Origin: Amoebophrya sp. AT5.2
Taxonomy: Eukaryota; Sar; Dinophyceae; Syndiniales; Amoebophryaceae
NCBI GenBank assembly: GCA_005223375.1
Contig: RXOD01004737.1
Span: 1-18,741, forward strand
DNA: 18,741 nt
Direction of reading: 5' to 3'
Made by a program: the position numbers and the translations under genes. Shown piece after piece: positions 1 to 11,800 of this stretch; the stretch's first letter is position 1, and each line of letters starts with the position of its first letter. Below the pieces are notes generated by a model that saw nothing but the letters and a program-made list of their open reading frames with translations, ran no database searches and was not told the DNA's origin.

Positions 1-1
1 A

Positions 2-975
2 GGCGGGGGCGCGGCCGGGGGGCTGTCCGCGCAAGCCGCGGCGGACCAAGCGGCCCTGGCGAGCGGGCTGGCCGTGGAGAAAGTGTACGTGAAGTCGAGC
101 CTGGAAGTGGCGGCGTCGGTGTCGCCAGCGTGCGATAGCAACGAGAAGATGATGAGCACGGAGCCAGAATGCGTGGCGTTCAGAGCGGCCTTGGCGCAAG
201 GAATCTTCGAAGGCATCCAAGCCGTGCTGGCGGCCGGAACCGAAGGCGTGTCGCAGAACGCCGTCGAAATCACAAGGATCGCGGTAGTACCTTTGACAGT
301 CTACTGTTGATGAGTTTTTGGTCTAAATTTCAGCTTCCGGTGGATCGAAAAATCAACTGATTCCACGAACTACAAGCAAAAACCGTTGAGCGACAAGGAG
401 CATTCCGTCGGTTGTGGACCAAAAGCCATCTACTCGTTTGCCCGCCAAAATAAAGAAGTCCTCGGTGGAGAGAGGAGTTGCGCCGAATCCCTAACGCCAT
501 TCAATTCCGTCGTCGCGTCTTCTTACAGAAGCGTGTCGCACAGGTATCCACGCCGGCGGCTGCCACCCCGGCAACCAACTCGTCGCTGCTTCTCCGGGAA
601 CTCTCCTCGCCCAACTCGCGCCACCTGTCGGCCGCCGTGTCTCTCGAAGTCGAGTACCGGGTGGAGGTTGCGTCCGTTAGCGCCGGCAACGCGATGGCGG
701 CCGACATGACAAGCGGCCGGGCGGCGTTTGAGGCCCAGATGACCACCGGCATGCAGGCCGCAATCGCTGCAAATCCGACGCTCGCGGCAAGCTTCCAGGT
801 CACCGGGGTGACAAGCCGGGACGTGGTGGTGGAGACGGAAATCGTGTACCTGGATTCGGCGACAGCGGGGGCGATGGGGAGGACGTCGAATTTGGGGTTG
901 TTCGGCAGGAGTTGGAGCGGTATGAACGTCGTGGTCGCGATGCTGGCGGTGCTGCTGGCACCGACGCTGTTCTGA
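2..975 (+). CDS. 3' part of a repeated-module surface protein with a GPI-like tail
   Basis: This is the C-terminal 242 residues of a larger protein whose start lies outside the window. The model is join(2..283, 529..975). Frame 2 runs open from the window edge to the intron donor at 284 and meets a stop at 308-310 if unspliced. Two copies of a similar module are visible. The first begins near VEKVYVKSSLEVAASV and continues through FRAALAQGIFEGIQAVLAA to NAVEITRIA. The second begins LEVEYRVEVASVSAG and continues through FEAQMTTGMQAAIAANP to FQVTGVTSRDVVVET. Each has a beta-strand, an Ala-rich helix and a V-x-V/I-T strand. The last 17 residues (922-972) are hydrophobic (MNVVVAMLAVLLAPTLF) after a small-residue stretch, which fits a GPI-attachment signal or a C-terminal membrane anchor. 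Similar repeated modules occur in alveolate surface proteins, but I cannot name the family. Extracellular location is inferred. The coding call is fairly secure; the function is not. Confidence 0.7.
284..528 (+). other. Intron in the surface-protein gene
   Basis: The donor is GCG|GTAGTA at 284 and the acceptor is TTCTTACAG at 520-528. Both are phase 0, giving ITRIA followed by KRVAQVSTPA. In-frame stops, the first at 308-310, show that the stretch is not coding in the upstream frame. A second acceptor, GCACAG ending at 543, is also in frame. It would remove five more residues (KRVAQ), so the exact 3' end is open. Confidence 0.6.
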
Positions 976-1129
976 GGAGTCCTGTATATGACTTATACGT
1001 GGGCATTGGGGTGATCTTGATCTTGAACTTGATCTCTTGATTTTTTCTTGGTGTTGTACTGAACTTGAGTTGTTGACTAGCTACAGATGGCGGGGAGTGT
1101 AACCGTAACAGGCGACGTGTACAGTCCTT

Positions 1130-1135
1130 AATAAA
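1130..1135 (+). promoter_or_regulatory. Possible poly(A) signal AATAAA
   Basis: An AATAAA hexamer lies 155 bases after the stop of the surface-protein gene, within AT-richer sequence. The spacing suits a 3' UTR. Only the word itself supports the call, and whether this organism uses AATAAA is unknown. Confidence 0.35.
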
Positions 1136-2488
1136 GGGGATCTAGTACAAGAAGTACAATCTACAATCTACAACAAGTACAAACATACTAATCCGGCTTC
1201 TCGTTCACGTCGTTCTGACACTTGAAAGGCCCGGCTCTCCACGCGTTCGATTTCGTCGATAAAATCGGCGGCATTGGTCGCGTAGCGGCATACATACCAA
1301 ACCTAATCCCCTACAATTGCAGTTGTCGTGCCTGTATCAAAAGCTGGATGCAACGTGGCGATCGTGATCGAAAAAGAAACTGTCCTAGCACAGGGCCCCT
1401 TGCAGGCGCAACGCATTCGCTCCTCACCTCGCCATTTTCCTAACTGTGTACCGGAGTTAGTAACTCATCGCTGCTTTTCCTTTTTCTAGGGGGGTGAGGC
1501 GACGAGAGTCGCATCCATGTAAGAAAGGCACTTTTTCAAGCAACGGCAGACCAAGTAGTTCTTGATCCTCCCATTATATCTTGGACTGGAAACACAGAAG
1601 CGGTACACAAATGAAAGTTTGCGAAGTTATCCAATTTAGATTTACCTACGATTACTAGTACTAGTTACGCCTACGACGACCTCCACCACTAAGTCCTAGT
1701 TTCCGAAATGCCAGAGCCAGAACCACAGAAATTTTCCACGACCGGAACAAGGTCCGTTCATGTTTCACCAAAGACGAGAGGCAGTGAACTTTTTCAATGG
1801 AACATGTACCTGAAAACTAAGACTAACTTCTTCGGAGTGGTTCGAAGTAAATCTTCGGTAGCGTGGTGTCATCAGCTTTTGTTTTCCGAACCCCCACCCA
1901 CGCATAAAACGAGCACGACCAATTCTTGTATGTCTACGAAGAAACAAAGCGAGGACTTTTCTTCTCAATCTTCGCGTAGCAGCCCGGACAGTGACAATTA
2001 TTCTTTTACTCGCCATCATCGGAAGACATTTCTTTGACTTTCTTGAACTTGATTTCTTTCTTAAGCATCCAGAAAAACTCTGCCTTTCTTAGGATCACTA
2101 CCCTGGAACAAGCCCCGCAGGTGCATGTAATAAATGTTTGTTTTGCAGCAAGGAGTGTTCTCTTCCTCTTCGGATCTCAAACCGATGCAATGAATCGACG
2201 TTTTTCAGCTTCGAAGCCTGTCGTTCGCGTTCAGAAAAGTCGTTGGATCTCACACACTGTCTTTTCGTGAATTTTTTCCAAACTTGAGAAGCAAGCAGGT
2301 ACTTATGCCAGTAACAAAGAAGTAAGCTGCATGTATTGATTCTTGAAGGCCCACAAGTTGAGTAGTTACGTGTTCTCTTCTTGGCGAGGCGCCTCTTCTC
2401 GGTTTCCGTGATGCCTCGTTTAATTTTGACCGCCGAACACCTGGCTAACACCCGTAGTTACACCCTGTGAAGTTATACTTAAGTACAA

Positions 2489-2499
2489 CTTTTCCACAG
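2489..2499 (+). other. Candidate splice or trans-splice acceptor
   Basis: A pyrimidine run followed by CCACAG ends at 2499, about 320 bases before the conserved start of the Iml1 gene. Downstream sequence is markedly more GC-rich, which fits the beginning of an exon. In dinoflagellate-type organisms this could be the site where a spliced leader is joined. That is inference from position and pattern only. Confidence 0.3.
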
Positions 2500-2817
2500 A
2501 TCCACACCCACTCGGAATCTCATGATGGGCGACCCGGTGGCATGCGTACAGTTGTTGTGCCCATGTCAGGACGCGAGAGCGCTCGCAGGATCATGGGGCA
2601 CATTCTTCGTGTTTCGAGGGGTGAGTCGAAACCACCCACCCCGTCTCTGTTGAGGCAGCTCCACAACCACATGGTGGAGGAACGGGCGCGAATCAATCCA
2701 AGGGGGGCGCAAGAACAAGTAGGAGGGGCATTCGGACTTGGAGCGAGCCAGGGACAAATGCTGCCGTAAAACGCGTCTCAGCACCAGCAGGACTCCGAGC
2801 GTTTCAAAGGTACCAGA
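2500..2817 (+). other. Probable 5' UTR or extra 5' exon(s) of the Iml1 gene
   Basis: This GC-rich stretch looks transcribed but its coding status is unclear. Frame 1 is open from an ATG at 2542 to a TAA at 2767-2769. The Iml1 frame is open from 2770 into the ATG at 2818. An acceptor-like CTCAG at 2777-2781 could join upstream coding sequence to HQQDSERFKG. Two phase-0 donors are available. GTAGGA at 2719 extends the ATG-2542 frame. The strong GTGAGT at 2621 extends a different frame that starts at ATG 2522. The DEPDC5 N-terminal region already aligns from 2818 on, so extra exons are not required. Confidence 0.35.
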
Positions 2818-5800
2818 ATGGGGCGCTTCAAGCGGCCGCCGACGATCGCGGCGCAGTTCCAGCGGCGGTTTCAGGCGGAAGAGAAAGGGGAGGAATCCAC
2901 GTCAAACGCGTTTCCCTTCACCCTGCACGATGCCGAAAACTTCGTCCCCGCGCAGGCCGAAGGTACAGCTAGTTGTGATCATACTTACAATTAGCTTGAC
3001 GATTTTCGCATTTTGATTTTTTTCAACAAACCCCCTTCCTTGAATAATTCCAGGCACCTCCGCCTCCAACACGACGGCTCCACCGCCCTCCATGTTGCCT
3101 ACTGTCCAGACGCCGCTGATTCTGTTCGACCAGGCCCGATTCCCGGCGACCTTCCTGAAGCTGCACCGACTTTATCGCATCCAATTTGAGGACAACAAGG
3201 AGAACTTCCTGCTGGTCCGGATCGAGAAGGAGAACTTGCTCGACTCGGGTTCCGGAGCGCCGTTCCCGAAGGCGAGCAAAAACGCAGGAATTTCGGTGGA
3301 CACGAGGTTGGCGCAAGCGGGTTTTCTCTGGGAGCACGTGTACCAGAACTACACGGCCATTGAGAAGGCAAGGTCTGGGCTGAAGGGAAAAAACGGGGCG
3401 GGCAGCGGGACGTCGACGCCGACGGACGGCGTGGGAGGGGGTGGGGCCGTCGGCGGTGGCGGTGGGCATGGGAAGGCTGCGGGTGTTGACGCGGCTGGCC
3501 GGCTGGGATCCGTCGCGATTGGGCCGTACGCGGGGACGCCTTGGGCTGCGGCGGTCGCTGCGCGGCCTGCGGAGCGGCCGAGCAACGCCCCCCACGCACC
3601 GGGCGTCAATGCACCCCAGGACCGCACTAAAGCCGCAGTCGATATTAAGCTCGGCGCGGCTGTTCCTACGACCTCCGCGAAGAACAAAAGCAGTGCGGTG
3701 GATGCTGGGAACCTCCCGGCGCAGATGAAACACGCGGGTCTAGACCAGGACGAGCTCGAACAGCTTATCGAGTCTGACAAACTGCTCGAGATCGTCCTGA
3801 TCGCACCCGAGGAGGAGGAACAGTACCAGCTCGAGAACTTGGAGATCACGCTTACCGCCCGCCGGCAGATGACGAAGCGGGACATTTGGTACTACCAAAA
3901 GTCGCTGCTGGATCTGCAGCGCGAGAGCCGGGGGCCGATCTTCTACCAGGGTTTCCCCCCGACGCCAAGCGACCACCTGGTCGAGGGCGCGATCGCGACC
4001 GGAGCAGCGCTGCTGAACACCGCCAGCAACGCGGAAAAGCGAGCCATGTCACTCTCCCAGCAGTCCGCTGCTTCGTCGAGTGTGCTGGGTGCGGGCGGAG
4101 AACAAGGCGCGTCGCTCACGGTCACGGGAGGACCACTGGGAGGTGGGCAGAACAGTGGGAGCGGCAACGGGGGGCTGCTGTACCAAAACGATCGCCTCAG
4201 CCGCTCGAAAGACAGCCCCGTCGCGGCGCCGACGCGGATTCTGAACAAGGCCGGAGACTCCGCCTCCTCGTCGCTGGTGGCGTTGAAGAGCGGCTCGAAC
4301 AATTTTAGCGAAAAAAAAAAGCTGCATCAGTTCCTGCGAGCGGGGAGCGGCCCGATGTCGCCGAGGCTCGGGCAGAGCGGCCGCGGCGCGATGCTGGGGT
4401 CTACCCCCAACATGGCAACCGCTGGAGCGGACCGCGATCTCGTCCACGCAGGGGGCATCGCCAGCAACTCCCCGAAGGGCAAGACGAAGCCCGCACCCCC
4501 GGTCCTGAAGCCAAAACTCTCCTGCGGAGTGGTGGTGCAGCGCACGGAAATCTCCTTCCGGAGTGCGGCCGCGGAAATTTTCATGTTCATCGAAGTGTCG
4601 AAGGAACTGTTCGACTTTTCCATTAGCGGGGAGCTGCTCCTAAACCACATGCTGCGGTTTTTGAAAGACTGCATCGAGCGGCAGAAGGCTGCCGGCTGCG
4701 AGCACGAGCTGATCATCGTGCTGTTCGGGCGGCAGGCGAAGAGTGCAGCTGCACAGCGGGGAACAGCTGCGGTGGGCGTAGGGGGAGAACGAGAACAACA
4801 GCATCAAGGTGGTGAAAGTGCAACGCAAGGTGGTCACCTCGACTGGTACGACGTGGTGTGGCACGGCGCGGTGTCGCTGATCTCGGTCGTGTCGGAGTTC
4901 ATCCAGGCCCTCTGGGACAAGATCGCGCTCTACGATCCCCGTGGTGCCGTGCCGGAGAAAGCGTTCGCGCAAGAACCCACGACGCCCGGAGCGTCTGCAG
5001 CGAGCCCCCCAGGAACCCGCGGCACGGGTACCCAAAGGACTGGCGGCACCACGACGGCGGAACATCAAGTGCCGACGAGGTCTTCGCCGAACAACGGCAC
5101 CGCGTACGGCTACTCGCCCTGCTCGTCCGTGAACAACTACACGCGGTCGCTTTTTTCGCCGAACAACATGTCCCAGACGAGCAAGACCGGGAGGCACTCC
5201 TCGTCCTCGATGGAGCTGTTCTCGACCGCGCGCGTGGGCGACTCGGTCGTGCTGGACGTGGACGAAGCGACGCTGCCCGGCAGCTGCAAGACGCTGCCGT
5301 TGTTGGAGGCCCTGAACCTTGCGCTGGACGCGTACGAGCACCACGGCCTGGATCGGAACCTGACGATCACGGGCCAGGCGATTTTCGTGCTGTCGGCGAA
5401 CCACGGAGTTGTCTTCACGAAGAAGGACCTGTTCGTGCTCACGCAAAGGAGGTTTTCGAAGATGGGGGCGCGCTGCTTTCTGGTGTGCTTCCGCGAGCGG
5501 CCACTGCACCGCGTGCCGCTGGTGTTGGTGCCGCAAGAGGAGAAGAGGATAGGCGTGGATTTCGCTTCGCCCGGCGTGGGGACGTTGGGGCCGGGAGCGG
5601 GCAGCGTCTTGATGCCGGGTGGGGTGCCGGGGATGTTTCTGGCCAATCCAGGCACTGTGGCGGGCGGACGGGGGAGTGGGTTTACGTCCGTGGGGTTTTC
5701 GCCGACCGGTTTCTACCAGGTGTTGCAGCCGGGGACGCAGGCGTCGCTTGCGAAAATTAGTTCCAGCGGCGAGATCACGAGCAGCTCGCCGGGCACGAAT

Positions 5801-8800
5801 ACGTCGGGTGGCGAGCAGGGCGGCCCGCTCCAGGTAGGCTCGAGCGGCGACAGGGCAAACAGCAGTATTAACTCCTCGTCGGCCTCCCACGTTGCGGTGA
5901 AGCAGGGTGGCTTTTCCCCGTACGAGGCAAGGAGCCCGCCAGCAGCGCCTGCGGCCGGAGCCCTGAGTCACGGCCAGCATCTGCACCTGGGGCGCGCCGG
6001 TCATTCCGACTCGGAGCTGGTTGGTCCCCCGCATCACTTTTCCGCGCAACACCTGGGACTGGATCCGGCGCAGCACGCGTCCTCAGCGGCGGCGCTGAGT
6101 TCACTCGCCAATCTCGGCCGGGGGCAGAAGCTCCTGTCGTCCATTGCCGAGGACGCGGAATCCAGTTCCAAGCGCAGCTCGCGTGTCGTGCGCGAGCACC
6201 AGCAGTTGAACAGCAACGCGGTTAGCGCGCGCGGCCCCGGGCCCGGCCCTTCCCCGTCCACCCTCGATCTGCAGATCCGCGTAGACCGGCTCACCTCCAG
6301 CGCGAGCGACGCGCTGATGTCCTCGACGGCGACGGGGCCTGCCGTGGCCACGCAGGTGGTCCAGCACCCACTGTCGCGGGACGCGTCGGGTGCCGACGTG
6401 CGGAGCACGTTCGGCGGCGCAACCCTGTACGGCTACGGCAGCACCCAGAGCATGGCGCACGCGCAGGCGGGCAGCGACAGCGTGGCAAACCTAGCGACAC
6501 TGGGCGCGTCCGCGAACGGCGATTTACAGCTCACCGGCGGAGCAGGGCTCGGGCCTGCTGCGGGTGCGTCTGCGTCTTCACCCGCGGCACGAGCTGCGCA
6601 GCAGCAGTTTCATCTCTCGCCGCCCACGGCCGGCAGCTCCGCGCTTGCGCCAGGAGCAGCAGCCAGCATGCAGACTTCACCCCCAGGCCAAACGGCCATT
6701 GGCAACGCGCCGGCGAGCGCCAACAGCCCCTTCGTGAACGCCATCGGCGCCGATCTTTTCGCACAGTGTTACGAGCGGCTGCGCTACAACTTTCAGTACG
6801 AGGAGCTGGACCCCAACTTCTTCGCCGTCGTCTACTACCCCGAAGTGAACTATCAAGACGAAAAGACCTTCTACGAAAACGTCTCGTCGCTGTTCGCGCT
6901 AAACAGTTCCCTGGCGGAGGAGGCGACGCGGCTCAACAACATTTACAACCGGGAGAAACGGAAGCAGGTCCGCAAATTCCGGTCCGAACAAGCGCGGCTG
7001 CTGCGGAAGGACGAAAAGAGGAAGAGACGGGCCAAGCAGGAGCACGAACAAAAGCAGCGGGAAGGAGCGTCGCGATCGCCGGCGGAGAGCAAGGGATCGG
7101 TGACGTCCTCTTCGTGGACGACCTCCAGCATGGCGTCGATTCGCGAAGACCTTGTACTAGAGCATCCGCAAGACGTTGACGTAGAGGTAGACGCACGTGC
7201 AGGAGGGGACCACGCGCAGATAACTCTCACGGAGGAGCTGGCGGGGGAATTCTTCGGCCAAATCCCGCTGTACGGCACTTCTTCCCCTCCCGCGCGGTCC
7301 CCCGCGGGGGGCAACACGCGCGCGGGGGCGGAGGACGACGGTGTGGCGGGACTGCGTGCTAAAAGCCGTGAGAAGGCGGCAAGAAGAAAAAAGAGGGAGC
7401 GTAAGAAAGAAGCCTCGGGAAGAACGCGATCGCGACGGCGCGAAGAAGCGGAAAGACGACGGCGTGAGGAGCCTCCGCGCGAGGGGGCCGATCTAGGGCC
7501 GCCAGCTGCGGACGTTGTGGGACAGAAGGAGGACGCGGTCGTCGAGAATAAAGCGGAGATGGCAAAGATAAAAGGGGAGGAGAAGCTCGCAGAGCTGCCA
7601 CTCCCGCCTCTGTTCATCCCGCCTGCAACTACGGCGCTGGACCTGTTACCGCGGACGAATTCCGTGTTCTCTCCGCTGATGTCGGACATGAATTTCACGG
7701 ACGTTGAGAGCACTACCGGCCGCAGGGCCGGCAAGCGCGGCCACCACATCCAGACGCCGCTCGACTTGTTCTTTTCCTCGCGCCGCGTGCAAAACTTCCT
7801 GGTGGGCAACTGCACCGCGCAAGTGGCGGTGCGGCCGCTACGGAAGGCGTCGGTCGAGATGCTCGAGGACGGCGCAAGCGCTGCGGGCGAAGACGCCTCG
7901 AAGGCCAAGAAGGCGAAAAGAAGGGCGATAAAGACCGCGACCCGCGGGCAAGCTGCACCTGCGGAGGTTTCCGCTGACGCTGGGCTCGCGGGCCTCCAGA
8001 AGTGCCACGTTTGGAGTTCCGCCGTCGCCGACGCACTCGACATAAACCAGATCAAGGAGCAGCTGCTGACCCAGCAACTGCGCGCCGAGAGCGGCCAAAG
8101 GGCGTTCGCGAACATATTGCAGCAGACCGCGCAGGGGCCCCAGTCCCCCCCGTGGAACCAGGATCCGGCAGTCGCTCAGCCTCGTCCGTCGTACGGCGGG
8201 AGCGCGAGCAGCACCGATCTCCAGGCCCTGCAGATGGTCGATCTGACCCCTCGCGCGGATGCCAACATGACCACTTGGCCCGCGTTGGGTGGGGCCGGAG
8301 GCGGAGGGAACATGCAGCAGACGTCTTTCGCGGGGGTCTTCGGGGCCGTTGCTGGAACCGTCGGCGACAACCTCGCAACAGCCAAGCCAACCGCCTCCAG
8401 CCTGTTCCACACCGGCCCGTCGCACAGCGGCGCGGCCACCACCACTTCGCGCAGAATCAAGGCGCGCGGCCACCGCAGCGGGACGCAATGGCCGGGAGAG
8501 CTGCTAGGTGCGGGGCAGGCTGTCAACGCGCTTGGGGCGGCTCCCGACCTTCAGTTCGTGGCCGCGGACAGGAGCCAGAATCCCTCGGTGGGATCGTCCG
8601 GGGCGGGGCCCGGAGGCGTGCTGCACGGCGGTGTGACACAGCAGACCGCTTTGAGTGGCCACCCGTCGACGTCGTCGAGGGGATTGGTTTCGACCGCGGG
8701 ATCTGTCCATTCCACGAAAGGCGGCAGCGCCGCTCTAGTGCCCGCTGGAAATAGCGACCTCGGTCTGTTCGACATGAAGACGACGAGCAAACAGGGACTC

Positions 8801-11800
8801 TTGGTCCCCAACGGTGTGCAAACCGACCTTCCGCAGCCTTCGGCGAGCGAAGCCGAGAGTTTGAGTGGCTTTGTCCATTTTCCATCCGGAAAGATCATGG
8901 CTGCGAATGGACAAGTGTCTGTCACTGCAGCTCAGCGGGCACAGGCCACGAACGAAAAGGCAGGTCCGGTTTCATCGTCACCGTTTCAGCAGCGGAGCGG
9001 TTCGGGTCTGAATCTGGCAGCGCAGGCAGAGGCGCACGAGGAGGACGATGAGGATGGAGAGAACACGTCGAACGCGTCACCGAAACAGAGCGCTCCCGCG
9101 TCACCGTCAACGGCTGCGGGCACTTCGACAAACGCACAGCGCCGGAACATGCTATTCAGCGCAGGGGCTGCGGACTCGACGGCCGCTTCGGCGGCAAACG
9201 CCAGCGGGGCCCCGTCGTCGAGTGCGACCACTTCTAACCCCCCGCCGCAAGGGCGAGCCTCCTCGAAGGGCGTGACAATAAACGTTCCCTTAGCGGAGGG
9301 GGAAGCCGAACAACGGGAGAAGGACAGGCGAATGAACCCTAACCTGCCAGCACACGCTGCCGTTGCAAGTCCACTCTCGGCCAGCCACCAGCAGGGAACG
9401 AGCACGTCTGCAGGCATTCTGCGGCAGCATTCGTCGACCGGGAGCAACTTCGCGCCTCGCGGGTTACCGACTGCCGGCCAGCCGTACAGCCCCCGGGCCG
9501 CAGCAATGGTCCACCCGCTTCACCAAATGAAAGACGCGATGAAGGAGCAGGATGCGGCAAAGAAAAAGGCGACGATCGAGTACATTTCCTCGGAGGCGCT
9601 GGAAGAGTCGGAGCGCTGGGTCGCTGCGCGGTTCGAGATATCCGATGAAAATCCATCCTACTTCAAGAAGGCCAAGCTCTTGTCCGTGCAGGCGCTGTTT
9701 TCGGTGCTCCATTCCCCACCTCTGCTACCGATTTTCGTCGAGCGCCAGTTGAAAAAGGCGGAGACGCTCGGAAGAAAGAGCGACAACTGGAGTTGCATTT
9801 CGCCGACGAAAACTGAAGGCGCGCGGCAGCTGTTCGAGGACTTGGTCGGAACGCGCTTACTGTGCGGCATGCAGCTGTTCCACACGGGTGGCGGGGGTGG
9901 CGTGGGCGTAAACCTGTCTCCGACTTCGCGCGCATTGGCGGGCTTGAATTCCGTGAGCAGCGGGATTGCGGCCGAGGGTTTCAGCCTGGCGTCGCGGTTG
10001 ATCGTCTGCAACAGCGACCACAATTGGGAGCTGACGCACTCGGGCAACACGGACCAAATTTTCATCACGCAGCACGACAAGCGAGTGCCGAAGTACAGCA
10101 ATTTCGGCGCGGTTGTCGGCGTGGCCAGACCAAGCACCACTGGATGTCCAGGACAGGGTGTAGTTGGGTCGGGAAAACAGCAGAGCCATAATTTTCAATC
10201 GGGCGCGGGAATTCCAGTAGCGCCTGCTTTGTCCGCGGCCAATGAGGTGGCGCGGAACGGCGTCAAAAAGAACACAGCTGCGCGTTCCGTTCCCTCCCAT
10301 AGCAGCGCGCTGACGCGCCACCATACGACGAGCGCGATTTTCGTAACTGCGCCGACCGCAGCCTCCAGCTCGAGGGCCCCTAATCTCGTGCCCGCCTCTT
10401 GTGCGCACACGCAGCAAGCGCACAGTCTGTCGCCCATACTGAGTGTCGCCGCTTCGTCGCAGCAGCAGCCTAGTCGCGGAAAGAGGATGCAGATTGACAC
10501 AATGACTGACACGGCAGGGGCGCTGCGCACGAGTCCGGCGGGTAGTGGCTCCGATAACAACTCTCTGCTACCGGAGCCCGCCGACTCCCCGACTAATGCG
10601 GAACGAGTGGATGGTGCCGTTGGGACCGAACCGCTTGAAAAACCGGCGGCGGCGGTCCACCAGTACGGAAGCGGCTACGGAAACCACCAGTCGCCCCTTC
10701 TCACGGCGTCGCCACCTCCTCCGCCGAGTCACGTTCTTGGCCTGCCCGCGAAAGCGGTAAGCGCAGCAGCCGCTGTTGTCGCGCCGGCGTCGGGAGCGGT
10801 GGGGGGCGGTGGCGTGGGGGCCGCTTCAGCTACCGCGGCGCGCGGCAGCGGGAGCGGCGCTCCCGCCCAGATGTCCCCCGTTTCCCCGCACGTGGATCAA
10901 ATCACCCACCCCTACCAGTACGTTCTGCGGCGAAGCATTCTGCGCATTGCGAACACGCGACTGCAGAGCATGTCGGATGAGGAAGAGAAATCGACCAGCG
11001 CGGACGGTGCTGCGTCCGCCTCCAGCACGACCGGCGCGGAAGGAAGCCCGCGGTTTCTCGAACAATTCAACCGCGGCGATGCCTCGCCTGAGATTCCGGT
11101 TTGGTCACCGGAGTGCAACCTACGGGGCACCTCGAAAACGTCGGGCGCCTCGACCATGCCGAAGGGGTCCCTGTTGGGAAGGCAAGGCGCGTCAGCGGGG
11201 GGTGAAGCGAAAGCGAAACAAAACCAAAAGCAGGCGTTGGGCCAGGACGAGGCACGGGTTCTGTTGGCGACATCTTTGCAAAATGATCAGTCGGCGTCGG
11301 CCTTCTTCGAGCCTTCGCCGACTTCGGCGGGGCTCCACAATTTGCTGCCCCGCACGAAGACAGACGCGTCCGAAGGTTCCATGATGAGTGGCGGCAACGC
11401 GAGCAACCTGGCGTACGACTACGGCCATGGTAGCGGTGGACCCACTTCTCCGACCAATTGGCTGTCTCCGACCAGTAACCTTCGCAGCCTGCGGCACGAG
11501 AGCCTCTGGAGCGGCTTTCGCCGAGACAGCTGGACGCGCCAACAGCGAATCTTTTGCCAACCGGACCCCATGCCCTGGAACATCATCGACCAAATCGTGT
11601 CGCAGGCGCACCCCTTGCCCGCGGCGACGCCGTACGGTACGAGCAAGTTGAACCCGGAAAACACGACGCCGTGGTACCGGCTGCGCTCGGTGCTGAAGAG
11701 CATCGTGTTTGTCCTGCTACCCGTGGATCGCGCGCACCGTGTGGAGACGCGACAGGTGAAAGAAGGGCTGGCGCTGGGCGAGTTTCCGTACTTGGATTCG

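Larger units (their letters stand above)
976..2499. other. 3' UTR and intergenic region with no convincing gene
   Basis: This stretch is clearly richer in A and T than the flanking genes. It holds short simple repeats: TCTTGATCTTGA and TCTTGAACTTGAT words at 1015-1033, a second TCTTGAACTTGAT at 2041-2053, and an ACTAGTACTAGT tract near 1660. The longest open frames (1708-2037 on +, 2098-2451 on -) have mixed composition and no recognisable domain. I treat them as chance. No tRNA or rRNA signature was seen. Confidence 0.5.

Noticed and set aside
1222..1443. A possible tRNA-like GTTCGATTT motif and short open frame
   Set aside because: No matching acceptor stem or anticodon arm can be drawn around it, and the frame has no coding character.
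1708..2037. A 109-codon + strand open frame in the intergenic region
   Set aside because: It has low-information Ser/Thr/Lys composition, weak GC bias compared with true exons here, no domain and no clear splice partners.
2098..2451. A 117-codon minus-strand open frame in the intergenic region
   Set aside because: It has mixed composition with no motif and lies in AT-richer DNA where such a frame is unremarkable.
3023..3733. A 236-codon minus-strand open frame at the start of Iml1
   Set aside because: It is Arg-rich, antisense to the conserved N-terminal domain, and has no recognisable motif.
4640..6076. A 478-codon open frame on the minus strand
   Set aside because: It lies opposite conserved Iml1 SABA sequence, is Arg/His/Pro-rich, and is the expected antisense shadow of a GC-rich gene.
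6943..8115. A 390-codon open frame on the minus strand
   Set aside because: It is antisense to the Iml1 frame, Ser/Ala/Arg-rich, and has no domain. High GC in coding sequence readily creates such shadows.
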